DNA of 42,794 nucleotides, taken from Nioella nitratireducens. GTDB taxonomy: Bacteria; Pseudomonadota; Alphaproteobacteria; Rhodobacterales; Rhodobacteraceae. This document shows, in pieces, positions 1 to 8,146 of this stretch. Numbering within the stretch: the stretch's first letter is position 1; each line of letters starts with the position of its first letter. Location: contig NZ_MNBW01000023.1 of the NCBI RefSeq assembly GCF_001879715.1, positions 1 to 42,794 on the forward strand, written 5' to 3'. The notes beneath the pieces were generated by a model. It worked only from the letters and a program-made list of their open reading frames with translations. It was not told where the DNA came from and did no database searches. Both the position numbers and the translations under genes were made by a program.

Positions 1-443
1 TGGAAAAGCCCGGTCGCCTTCGAACGGAAAGTGGCCTAAACGAGCACTTGGGGCGGCACAAAGACGTGACAGGTCCACAAACTGCAATTCGTAGCTAATG
101 TCAGTGTCCGAAATTCGGGGGGTAGCTCAGTTTCTGTTTCCGGCAACGAATTCCGGGAGGTGTGGACTTCTTGGCCATGCGTTCTCGCCAAAGGCGTCAG
201 TCGTGGCCGCCGGTCAACGATCGGCGGCTTGGCATCCCCGAGACATCACGGAACTTCGCGGTTATTCCTCTGGCCTTCTTTCGGCGCGTCGGCGTCTTTT
301 GGGGGCGGGGTCGGCTCGAATCCGGTCGCTGGTACGGCCTGACAGTTGACGTGGCTGCGCTATTTCGTGTCGTAGCTTGGGCAGCGGATGGTTCTGTCGT
401 GCGGCTATCTTGGGTCAATATTCCCGGGGCGAGGCTCAACAAG
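1..443. other. Stretch without a recognisable gene
   Basis: I find no convincing coding region here. The open frames that cross it have no ribosome-binding site, no recognisable protein motif, and overlap each other in several frames. It holds the upstream region of the Lrp/AsnC gene. A TTGACG hexamer at 346-351 could be a -35 element, but the matching -10 is poor, so no promoter is called. Confidence 0.4.
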
Positions 444-926
444 ATGAAAAAACCCGGTCTCGACGCGACCGATATTCGGATCCTCAGCGCCGTTCAGAGC
501 AACGGTCAGATCAGCAAGTCTCGGCTTGCCGAGATCGTCAACCTGTCGCCCACGCCCTGTTGGGAGCGGCTCAATCGTTTGAAGGCCGCAGGCTATATCA
601 CCGGCTATCGGGCCGATATCGCGCTGAACAAGCTGTGCGATTTCACCAGTGTGATCGTCACCGTTTCGCTGGCCCATCACCGCAAGGCCGATTTCGACCG
701 GTTCGAGGCGCATATCCGCACGCTGGACGAGATCGTGGACTGTATCGCGACGGGGGGCGGTATGGATTACGTCATGAAGGTGATCAGCCCGAACCTGGCG
801 ACCTTTCAGGAACTGCTCGACAAGCTGTTCTCGGCCGAGGTCGAGGTGGATCGCTACATGACCTATATCGCCGTGCGGCAGGTAAAGACCGGTCACCCGA
901 ACCTGACTCGGCTGCTGGCGCGATAG
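444..926 (+). CDS. Lrp/AsnC family transcriptional regulator
   Basis: A 160-residue DNA-binding regulator of the Lrp/AsnC (feast/famine) family. The N-terminal winged helix-turn-helix (about residues 5-65) has the family core LDATDIRILSAVQ and the recognition segment LSPTPCWERLNRLKAAGYI. The C-terminal half is the RAM ligand-binding domain, with the GGGMDYVMKV strand typical of the effector pocket. I chose the ATG at 444 because homology begins there; the frame stays open upstream to 162, but that extension is not Lrp-like. The sequence reminds me of the AsnC-type regulators found with ectoine catabolism genes, but no ectoine genes are visible here. It lies 171 bp upstream of the DmdA-like gene on the same strand, so it probably controls that cluster (inference). 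Confidence 0.93.
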   Translation: MKKPGLDATDIRILSAVQSNGQISKSRLAEIVNLSPTPCWERLNRLKAAGYITGYRADIALNKLCDFTSVIVTVSLAHHRKADFDRFEAHIRTLDEIVDCIATGGGMDYVMKVISPNLATFQELLDKLFSAEVEVDRYMTYIAVRQVKTGHPNLTRLLAR

Positions 927-1097
927 CGGGTTTTACCCGGCGCGGACGGTCGGTCTGACTTGGTGGCGAATTTCAGCCCGATCAGTCCGAATCCCGCCCG
1001 TTTTTTGGACCGGTTGCCGAAAATGCAGGCGCTACATCTCGGCCTATTCGGGAGACGCCACGGCAGCAGGTGCCGTCGGCCAGCAAGGGCGAATGAC

Positions 1098-2240
1098 ATG
1101 ATGCAATCGGAAGACTTCGGGTTCGGCACCCAGATCCGCAAATCCCCCTATTTCGATGCCACCGTCCGGTGGGGCGCGCAGGGATTTTCGGTTTACAATC
1201 ATATGTATATCCCCCGCGACTTTGGCGACCCGGAACAGAATTTCTGGAATCTCGTCAACGACGCGATCCTGTGTGACGTGGCCGTGGAACGGCAGGTCGA
1301 AATCACCGGACCGGACGCTGCGCGCTTCGTGCAGATGCTGACCCCGCGCGATCTGTCCAAGATGGCCGTCGGTCAGTGCAAATACGTCCTGATCACCAAC
1401 GCGGAGGGCGGCATTCTGAATGACCCTATCCTGCTGCGGCTGGCGGAGGATCACTTCTGGATCTCGCTCGCGGATAGCGACATCCTGCTCTGGGCGCAGG
1501 GCGTGGCCGTGCATTCGGGGATGGATGTCAATATCTGCGAACCGGACGTGTCGCCACTTCAGCTTCAGGGGCCCATGTCGGGCGAGATCATGAAGGCGCT
1601 CTTCGGTGAGAGCATCATGGACCTGAAATACTACTGGCTGCGTGAATTGGAGCTGGACGGCATTCCGCTGATCGTGTCGCGCACCGGCTGGTCTAGCGAG
1701 TTGGGCTACGAGATCTACCTGCGTGACGGGTCCAAGGGCGACGTTCTGTGGGAAATGATCATGGCTGCCGGAATGCCTTTCGGGCTGAAGCCGGGCCACA
1801 CCTCGTCGATCCGCCGGATCGAGGGGGGAATGCTGTCCTACCACGCGGACGCCGACATCCACACCAACCCGTTCGAACTGGGCTTCGACCGGCTGGTGAA
1901 CCTGGATATGGAGGCCGATTTTATCGGCAAGGCCGCGCTGGCCCGCATCAAGGAAGAGGGCGTGACTCGCAAGCAGGTGGGCCTGATCGTCGAGGGCGCA
2001 CCGCTGAAGGGGCCGAACACGACCTTCTGGACCGTAAACAAGGATGGCGAGGCCATCGGCAATGTCACTTCGGCGGTCTATTCGCCCCGGTTGCAGTGCA
2101 ACATCGCGCTGGCGATGGTGGCGGCGGATCACGCGCATCTTGGGTTCGAGGTCGAGGTTGTCACTGCGTCCGGGCCGACTGTCGCCACGATCGTCGAACG
2201 TCCGTTCTACGACCCGAAGAAAAAGATCGCGGCCGCCTGA
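1098..2240 (+). CDS. DmdA-like tetrahydrofolate-dependent demethylase (GcvT family)
   Basis: A 380-residue aminomethyltransferase-family protein that would move a methyl group from a small substrate to tetrahydrofolate in the cytoplasm. The N-terminal half strongly resembles DMSP demethylase DmdA: YNHMYIP (about 33-39), ERQVEITGPDA (64-74), TPRDLSK, GGILNDP (104-110), and ADSDILLWAQG followed by EPDVSPLQLQGP. In glycine-cleavage T proteins the GGxxxD segment has a catalytic Asp-Asp pair; here, as I recall for DmdA, the first of these is Asn. The glycine cleavage partners GcvH and GcvP are absent, which also argues against a true GcvT. The start is one of two tandem ATGs (1098 or 1101). Downstream are OsmC-like, crotonase and acyl-CoA ligase genes. 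The substrate may be DMSP or another methylated osmolyte; the sequence alone does not settle it. Confidence 0.82.
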   Translation: MMQSEDFGFGTQIRKSPYFDATVRWGAQGFSVYNHMYIPRDFGDPEQNFWNLVNDAILCDVAVERQVEITGPDAARFVQMLTPRDLSKMAVGQCKYVLITNAEGGILNDPILLRLAEDHFWISLADSDILLWAQGVAVHSGMDVNICEPDVSPLQLQGPMSGEIMKALFGESIMDLKYYWLRELELDGIPLIVSRTGWSSELGYEIYLRDGSKGDVLWEMIMAAGMPFGLKPGHTSSIRRIEGGMLSYHADADIHTNPFELGFDRLVNLDMEADFIGKAALARIKEEGVTRKQVGLIVEGAPLKGPNTTFWTVNKDGEAIGNVTSAVYSPRLQCNIALAMVAADHAHLGFEVEVVTASGPTVATIVERPFYDPKKKIAAA

Positions 2241-2270
2241 GCGCGCTGTCAGACCACGGGAACAGACACC

Positions 2271-2720
2271 ATGTCCGATTTGTCCATCGAACTGCATTGG
2301 CAGCGCGCCACCCCCGTCTTGCAGACGGGCAAGTATTCGAACGCGCATACGGTGCAATATAACAACAGCTATGACGTCCAAGTGGACGCCGCCCCCGATT
2401 GGGGCGGCGATCCGGCCCACACCAACCCCGAACAGGCGCTGGCCTCGGCCCTGTCGAGTTGCCACATGATGACCTTCCTCGCGCTCTGCGCCAAGGCGGG
2501 CTGGCCGGTGGCGAGCTATCACGACTATGCCGTGGCGCATCTGGGCAAGACCCCCAAGGGGCAGATGTCCGTCAGTCGGATCGACCTGCACCCTGTGGTG
2601 CGTTTCGACACCGGGTTTTCGGTCTCCGACGCCGACCTGAAAGAGATGCAGCACCGCGCGCATCGCTACTGCTTTATCGCCAACTCGCTGGCGGACAGCG
2701 TCGAGATCAACATTTTCTGA
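2271..2720 (+). CDS. OsmC family protein
   Basis: A 149-residue OsmC/Ohr-type protein. Family members are small dimeric cysteine peroxidases that reduce organic hydroperoxides. The two redox cysteines are visible in ALSSCHMMTFL (about residue 64) and HRYCFIANSL (about residue 132). The NPEQALASALSSCHM segment is diagnostic. It starts 30 bp after the DmdA-like gene and ends 24 bp before the crotonase gene, so it is part of the same transcription unit. Its role there is unknown: it could detoxify peroxides, or deal with reactive sulfur species formed from methylated sulfur substrates (inference). Confidence 0.9.
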   Translation: MSDLSIELHWQRATPVLQTGKYSNAHTVQYNNSYDVQVDAAPDWGGDPAHTNPEQALASALSSCHMMTFLALCAKAGWPVASYHDYAVAHLGKTPKGQMSVSRIDLHPVVRFDTGFSVSDADLKEMQHRAHRYCFIANSLADSVEINIF

Positions 2721-2744
2721 CAGACGAAAAAGGGGGGCCTGCCA

Positions 2745-3545
2745 GTGCAGACCGACGATATCCTTCTGCAGGATCTGGATGCTGATGGCATCCTGCGCCT
2801 GACCCTTGATGATCAGGCGCGGCGAAATGCGCTGTCCGAGGCGATGCTGACCGCGCTCGCTGCGGCCTTGGCCGAGGCCGGGGCCGACCCGGCGGTGCGC
2901 GTGGTCGTGCTGGCCGCAAATGGCCCGGCCTATTGCGCCGGGCATGATCTGAAGGAAATGACCGCGGGTCGCGCCGCAACGGATGGCGGGCAGGCCTATT
3001 TCACCAAGGTCATGGCGATGTGTTCGGGCGTGATGCAGGCCATCGTGACCTGTCCCAAACCGGTGATTGCAGAAGTCACCGGTATCGCCACCGCGGCGGG
3101 GTGCCAGTTGGTGGCCAGTTGCGATTTGGCCGTCGCTGCCGACACCGCGCGCTTCAGCACCCCCGGCGTGCATATCGGGCTGTTCTGCTCGACCCCCATG
3201 GTGGCGCTGTCGCGCAACGTCAGCAACAAGCACGCGATGGAGATGTTGCTGACCGGCGATATGGTGTCGGCTGATCGCGCCGAAGGGATCGGGCTGGTCA
3301 ACCGTGTCGTGTCGCCCGAAACCGTAACCGGCACCTGCATGGAAATGGCGCGAAAGATAGCCTCGAAATCCTCCTTGACGCTAGCCACCGGCAAGCGCGC
3401 CTTCTACGCGCAGCAAGAGATGCCGCTGCCCGAGGCCTATGCCTACGCCTCGCGTGTCATGGTCGAGAACATGCTGGCCCGCGACGCGGAGGAAGGCATC
3501 GGTGCCTTTATCGAGAAACGCCAACCCCAATGGCAGGACGCCTGA
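2745..3545 (+). CDS. Enoyl-CoA hydratase/isomerase family protein (crotonase fold)
   Basis: A 266-residue crotonase-fold protein. The oxyanion-hole segments are present: PAYCAGHDLKEM (about 61-72) and GIATAAGCQL (113-122). The two glutamates that catalyse hydration in classical enoyl-CoA hydratase are absent: the first position is Gln121 (in GCQLVASCDL) and the second is Gly141 (in STPGVHIGLF). This pattern matches the ECHDC3-like branch, whose reaction is unclear. It therefore should not be called DmdD (methylthioacryloyl-CoA hydratase), although it sits between DmdA-like and DmdB-like genes. It ends 4 bp before the acyl-CoA ligase start, so the two are probably translationally coupled. Confidence 0.88.
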   Translation: MQTDDILLQDLDADGILRLTLDDQARRNALSEAMLTALAAALAEAGADPAVRVVVLAANGPAYCAGHDLKEMTAGRAATDGGQAYFTKVMAMCSGVMQAIVTCPKPVIAEVTGIATAAGCQLVASCDLAVAADTARFSTPGVHIGLFCSTPMVALSRNVSNKHAMEMLLTGDMVSADRAEGIGLVNRVVSPETVTGTCMEMARKIASKSSLTLATGKRAFYAQQEMPLPEAYAYASRVMVENMLARDAEEGIGAFIEKRQPQWQDA

Positions 3546-3549
3546 TCCC

Positions 3550-5184
3550 ATGACCCGGAACCCCTATAGCCAAGGGCTGGACCGCAATCCGGCGAACCAC
3601 CAGCCGCTGACGCCGCTGACCTTCCTTGAACGTGCGGCGACGGTCTTTCCGCAGCATACGGCCATGGTGCACGGGGGCCTGCGACGCAGCTACGCCGATT
3701 TCTACGCACGGTCCCGGCAGCTTGCTTCGGCGTTGGCGGGGCAGGGGATCGGGCGTGGCGATACCGTGTCGGCGATGCTGGCAAACACCCCGGCGATGCT
3801 GGAATGTCATTACGGCGTGCCGATGTGTGGGGCGGTTCTGCATTCGATCAACACCCGGCTCGATGCCGCGATCATCGCGTTTCAGCTCGATCACGCCATG
3901 TCGCGGATCGTGATCGTGGATCGCGAGTTCATGCCGCTGATGCAGGAGGCGTTGCGCCTCGCCACCGTGCGGCCCCTCGTGATCCAGTATGACGACCCGG
4001 AATACGACGGGGCCATCACGCCGGTCGATGCACCGGATTACGACGCGTTCGTCGTCAGCGGTGATCCCGACTTCGCGTGGCTGATGCCCGAGGATGAATG
4101 GGACGCGATTTCCATCAACTACACCTCCGGCACCACGGGCGATCCCAAGGGCGTGGTTTCTCATCATCGGGGGGCCTACCTGCTGGCGCAGGGCAACGCG
4201 CTGACGACGTCCATGCAGAAACACGCGGTCTATCTCTGGACCCTGCCGATGTTCCACTGCAACGGCTGGTGCTTTCCATGGACGCTGTCGGCCATCATCG
4301 GCACGCATGTCTGCCTGCGGCAAGTGCGGGCCGAGCCGATCTGGGCCGCGCTGGCGGATGAAGGCGTGACCCACCTGTGTGGTGCCCCCATCGTGATGTC
4401 GCTGATGATCTCGGCCCCCGCAGAGGCAAAGCGCGCCCTTGACCGCCCAGTGCAGTTTTTCACCGCCGCCGCGCCGCCGCCCGAAAAGCTGCTGGCCGAC
4501 ATGAAAACCGCCGGGTTCGACGTGACCCATCTTTATGGCCTGACCGAAACCTACGGCCCTGCCGTGGTCAATGACTGGCATCGGGATTGGGATGCGTTGC
4601 CGCCCGCCGACCAAGCGATGCTGAAATCCCGTCAGGGTGTGCGCTACCTGCCGCTTGAGGGGCTGACCGTGCTGGACCCCGAGACCATGGTCCCGGTGCC
4701 ACATGACGGCAACACCATGGGCGAGGTCATGTTTCGCGGCAACGTGGTGATGAAGGGCTATTTCCGAAACCCGGAGGCCACCAAAACCGCCTTTGCCGGG
4801 GGCTGGTTCCATTCCGGCGATCTCGGTGTGGTGCATCCCGATGGCTACATCCAGCTCAAGGACCGGTCCAAGGATATCATCATCTCGGGTGGCGAGAACA
4901 TATCGTCCATCGAGGTGGAAGAGGTGCTCTATCGTCACCCGGCGGTGTCCGTTGCCGCCGTGGTCGCCATGCCGCACGACAAATGGGGCGAAACGCCCTG
5001 TGCCTTCATCGAGCTGGCCGAGGGGCAGGTGTTGGACGATGCGGCCCTGCGCATCTGGTGTCGCGAACATCTGGCCCCCTACAAGGTGCCCGGTCGTTTC
5101 GTCTTCACACCGATCCCGAGGACGTCAACCGGCAAGATCCAGAAGTTCCTGATGCGCGATCAGGCGCGTGCGTTGGCGGGATAA
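3550..5184 (+). CDS. Acyl-CoA synthetase (AMP-forming), DmdB-like
   Basis: A 544-residue ANL-superfamily ligase that activates a carboxylic acid to its CoA thioester through an acyl-adenylate. Seen directly: the P-loop YTSGTTGDPKGV (191-202), the YGLTETYG adenylate motif, the GWFHSGDLG and RSKDIIISGGENI hinge motifs, and the C-terminal catalytic lysine in PRTSTGKIQKF. It belongs to the medium-chain acyl-CoA ligase group that includes the 3-methylmercaptopropionate ligases (DmdB) of roseobacters. Beside a DmdA-like demethylase, methylmercaptopropionate or a similar short acid is a reasonable substrate (inference). The ATG at 3550 is 4 bp after the crotonase stop. No acyl-CoA dehydrogenase (DmdC) is encoded nearby. 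Confidence 0.92.
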   Translation: MTRNPYSQGLDRNPANHQPLTPLTFLERAATVFPQHTAMVHGGLRRSYADFYARSRQLASALAGQGIGRGDTVSAMLANTPAMLECHYGVPMCGAVLHSINTRLDAAIIAFQLDHAMSRIVIVDREFMPLMQEALRLATVRPLVIQYDDPEYDGAITPVDAPDYDAFVVSGDPDFAWLMPEDEWDAISINYTSGTTGDPKGVVSHHRGAYLLAQGNALTTSMQKHAVYLWTLPMFHCNGWCFPWTLSAIIGTHVCLRQVRAEPIWAALADEGVTHLCGAPIVMSLMISAPAEAKRALDRPVQFFTAAAPPPEKLLADMKTAGFDVTHLYGLTETYGPAVVNDWHRDWDALPPADQAMLKSRQGVRYLPLEGLTVLDPETMVPVPHDGNTMGEVMFRGNVVMKGYFRNPEATKTAFAGGWFHSGDLGVVHPDGYIQLKDRSKDIIISGGENISSIEVEEVLYRHPAVSVAAVVAMPHDKWGETPCAFIELAEGQVLDDAALRIWCREHLAPYKVPGRFVFTPIPRTSTGKIQKFLMRDQARALAG

Positions 5185-5308
5185 ATACACGGGTCGGGAC
5201 ACGCAGGCGCGCGCTACTGGATTGCGGGCAACTTTGCCGCCTATTTAGGGCCGGGGCGGTCCCGAAAAACCTCATGACACGGGTGCCGATCTCGGGCATT
5301 CAGATCAA

Positions 5309-8104
5309 ATGAATGGCTTGATCTTCACGGCGCTGCTCCTCGTCGCCTATGTGGTGGTTTTCCCGATCGTTCTTGCGGTCAGGTTGGGCCGCGCGCGGGG
5401 CCAACTCGACACCCTGACTGCCGAGATGGCAATGCTGAAAGCGCAAGTGGAGCGACTGAAAGCGTCGGGCCTGCCGCCCGAGGCGGCGGGGGCATCCGAC
5501 CAGAGGCCCGCGACGACAGTGGGTCCGCGCGAGGCGGCGGAGGCAACGCGCGACGCCGTCGTTTCGGCGGCCCCTGCAACCCGGTCTCAGACAAGTGATA
5601 CGCCCGCGCCAACCCCGAGCGCGCCTTGGGGCGGCGGGGGCAGGTCGACACCGCCGCCCCGGCCGCAAAAGCGGCCCGTCCCCGAGCCGCGAGGGTCTTG
5701 GGGTCTCGAACGCGTCGCCAGCAACTGGATGGTCTGGGTTGGCGGGCTGGCCCTTGGGCTGAGTGTCGTGTTCCTGTTCCGCTACGCCATTGATCAGGGC
5801 TGGCTGACGCCGCTCTTCCGGGTTGTGGCGGGGCTGGTTTTCGGCGGCGTCCTGTTGTCGGTCGCCGAGTGGACCCGAACCCGCCCGCCAAAAGCACTGG
5901 GCACCGCCATCCGTGCGGATTTCATCCCGCCTGTGCTGACCGGCACCGGGCTGTTCGCGGTCTTCGTCTCGCTTTTTGCGGCCCATGCCTTGTATGGGCT
6001 GCTTGGGCCTGCCACGGGATTTGTCGCGCTTGGGTTGACGGCCTATGCCGGGCTGGCGCTATCCTTGCGCCACGGATTTCCGGTTGCGATGATCGGGCTT
6101 GTGACCGGCTACCTCGTGCCTGCGCTTGTCACTGCGCCCGAGGCGTCGGCGCTGCCATTGTTCCTCTATCTGTTGGTGCTGACGGCGGGCTGCCTTGCGG
6201 TCATGCACTGGCGCAAGTGGTGGGTTTTTGCCTACCTCACGCTGGCCGGGGCATTCTTGTGGCCGGCCTTGTGGATGCTGTCGGACTGGAGCCCGGCAGA
6301 TCAGGGCATTCTGGTCGGCTATGCGCTTGGGCTGGCTGCGCTTTTTGCGCTCCTCTCAACGGATTTGCCGGTGAAGATGCCGGACAATCCGCTCTGGCGC
6401 TACGTGGCCTCCATGCTGACGCGATCCTCGGGCGTGGGCTTCGCCTTGTCGGGTCTGTTGTTGCTTTGGCTGGCCGATGCGGCGGGATATGACATGGTTT
6501 CCTTCGGCGCGTTCGGGGTTTTTGGCGCGCTGGCGATGGGTCTTGGGGCCCGGCGCGATGCGCTGGAGGGGCTGGTGCCGATGGCGGCCATCGCCGTGCT
6601 GGCGGTGGCCCTGTCCTGGCCGTCGCCAATGGCCGTCTCTCCCCCTGAGGCGTTGCAGGCCCTTGGCCGCGACAGCGGCGGGACCGCGCTGTGGCGCTAC
6701 GTGATACCGGCTGAATTCACCGTGTTTTTCCGGTCTTTGATCGGGTTGGGCGCGCTGTTCGGCATTGGCGGGTTCGTCGGGTTGAGGTGGGGCCGCAGCC
6801 CCGTGATCTGGGCCGGTGTCGCGGCCGCCATGCCGGTGCTGTTGTTCGTGATCGCCTATTGGCGCATCGCCGCGTTCGAGGTGGATCTGAATTGGGCGGC
6901 GACGGCGGCGGTGATCGCGGTTCTGCTCTTTGCGGGGGCCATGGCGGTCGCCCGGGGCGACCCGCCGCGCCGCGATGTGCCGCTTGGCCTTTTTGCCGCT
7001 GGAACGACGGCGGCCCTGTCGCTGGCCATCGCCTGCCTGCTGCGCGAAGCGTGGCTGACCGTGTCGTTGGCGGTCGAGGTGCTGGCGCTGGCCTGGATCT
7101 GGTCGAAACTGCCGCTCAGGGAATTGCGGGCGTTGACGCTGGTCCTGGCCTCTGTGGTGGTCTTGCGGCTGGGGTTGAATGCAGAGTTGTTGGACTACAC
7201 CGGAACGGTGTTCGGCACCTTTCACTGGGTTCTTTATGGCTACGGTTTGCCGGCGGTGGCGCTGTGGCTGGCCTCGCGCCTGTTTCGGGCGGGGGGCGAT
7301 GACCTGACCGGAACGGTGCTGGAGATCGCGGCAGCGGGCTTTGCCTTCCTGATGGTGGCGCTGCAACTGCGCCTTTGGGGGGCTGGCAGTCTGAAAGAGC
7401 CACGCTGGACCCTTTTCGATATCGCGGTTCAGATCCTGTGGTCGCTGACCGCCGCCGCCATGTTGCTGCGCCGAGAGTTGCTGGCCCGCCACGGGTGGGC
7501 GGTCAAGGCCGGGCAGGGGCTGGTTTTGCTTTCGATGCTGATGATCGTTCTTGGCAGCGTACTGGCGCAATCACCCCTATTGGTGCCGCAACAGATCGGG
7601 TCATGGCCCGTGGTGAACCTGTTGGGCTTGGCCTATCTGGCGCCCGCCGCGATCCTTTTGCTGGTCAGCCTGCGCCCCGGCTTCGTCCTGACCCAAGCAC
7701 AACGTCACCTTGCCCTGGCGATGGCAGGATGCCTGATCTTCATAGACCTGACGCTGGAAACCCGGCGCGCGTTCTGGGGCGAGGCGATGGCTTGGCGCGC
7801 GCAAACGCTGCCGGAAAACGCCGAGGTCTACGCCTATTCGGTTGTCTGGATTCTATATGCCAATGCCCTGCTGGGGCTGGCGATCCTGTTCCGGGCCAGG
7901 TTGCTGCGGCAAGCCTCGATGGTGGTGCTGGTGATCGCCGTGGCCAAGGTGTTTTTGTATGACATGTCGGACCTCACGGGGTTGTATCGCGTGGCGTCGT
8001 TCCTCGGCCTCGGGGTGGTGCTGATCGCAATCGCACGCATCTACCAGCGGTTCACGCAAGTGGCCCCCTCTGCGGATGACCCTGTCCGGGATGCGTCTGC
8101 CTAG
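5309..8104 (+). CDS. DUF2339 large polytopic membrane protein
   Basis: A 931-residue membrane protein with the DUF2339 layout. There is an N-terminal transmembrane helix (about 5-25), a short coiled coil (about 30-52, with RGQLDTLTAEMAMLK), a proline- and alanine-rich linker (about 55-130), then a very long series of hydrophobic helices covering the rest, roughly two dozen spans. The family is widespread and its function is not established. The start ATG at 5309 has only a weak ribosome-binding site. It is separated by 124 bp from the acyl-CoA ligase and converges with the metallo-beta-lactamase gene, so it is probably transcribed alone. Confidence 0.88.
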   Translation: MNGLIFTALLLVAYVVVFPIVLAVRLGRARGQLDTLTAEMAMLKAQVERLKASGLPPEAAGASDQRPATTVGPREAAEATRDAVVSAAPATRSQTSDTPAPTPSAPWGGGGRSTPPPRPQKRPVPEPRGSWGLERVASNWMVWVGGLALGLSVVFLFRYAIDQGWLTPLFRVVAGLVFGGVLLSVAEWTRTRPPKALGTAIRADFIPPVLTGTGLFAVFVSLFAAHALYGLLGPATGFVALGLTAYAGLALSLRHGFPVAMIGLVTGYLVPALVTAPEASALPLFLYLLVLTAGCLAVMHWRKWWVFAYLTLAGAFLWPALWMLSDWSPADQGILVGYALGLAALFALLSTDLPVKMPDNPLWRYVASMLTRSSGVGFALSGLLLLWLADAAGYDMVSFGAFGVFGALAMGLGARRDALEGLVPMAAIAVLAVALSWPSPMAVSPPEALQALGRDSGGTALWRYVIPAEFTVFFRSLIGLGALFGIGGFVGLRWGRSPVIWAGVAAAMPVLLFVIAYWRIAAFEVDLNWAATAAVIAVLLFAGAMAVARGDPPRRDVPLGLFAAGTTAALSLAIACLLREAWLTVSLAVEVLALAWIWSKLPLRELRALTLVLASVVVLRLGLNAELLDYTGTVFGTFHWVLYGYGLPAVALWLASRLFRAGGDDLTGTVLEIAAAGFAFLMVALQLRLWGAGSLKEPRWTLFDIAVQILWSLTAAAMLLRRELLARHGWAVKAGQGLVLLSMLMIVLGSVLAQSPLLVPQQIGSWPVVNLLGLAYLAPAAILLLVSLRPGFVLTQAQRHLALAMAGCLIFIDLTLETRRAFWGEAMAWRAQTLPENAEVYAYSVVWILYANALLGLAILFRARLLRQASMVVLVIAVAKVFLYDMSDLTGLYRVASFLGLGVVLIAIARIYQRFTQVAPSADDPVRDASA

Positions 8105-8146
8105 CGGCTGGGGCATCGCTCCTGGGGGTCCGTGCAAGTGGCCGTT

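Noticed and set aside
1044-3233. 729-codon open frame on the minus strand
   Set aside because: It is antisense to the DmdA-like, OsmC and crotonase genes, rich in His, Arg and Gly with no fold-like pattern, and has no ribosome-binding site. It is a shadow caused by high GC.
2745-3545. Naming the crotonase DmdD
   Set aside because: The neighbourhood suggests it, but both catalytic glutamates required for the hydratase are absent.
6356-7570. Long minus-strand open frame opposite the DUF2339 gene
   Set aside because: Its composition (Gln, Arg, Pro, His) is that of an antisense frame to a membrane protein; no recognisable domain.
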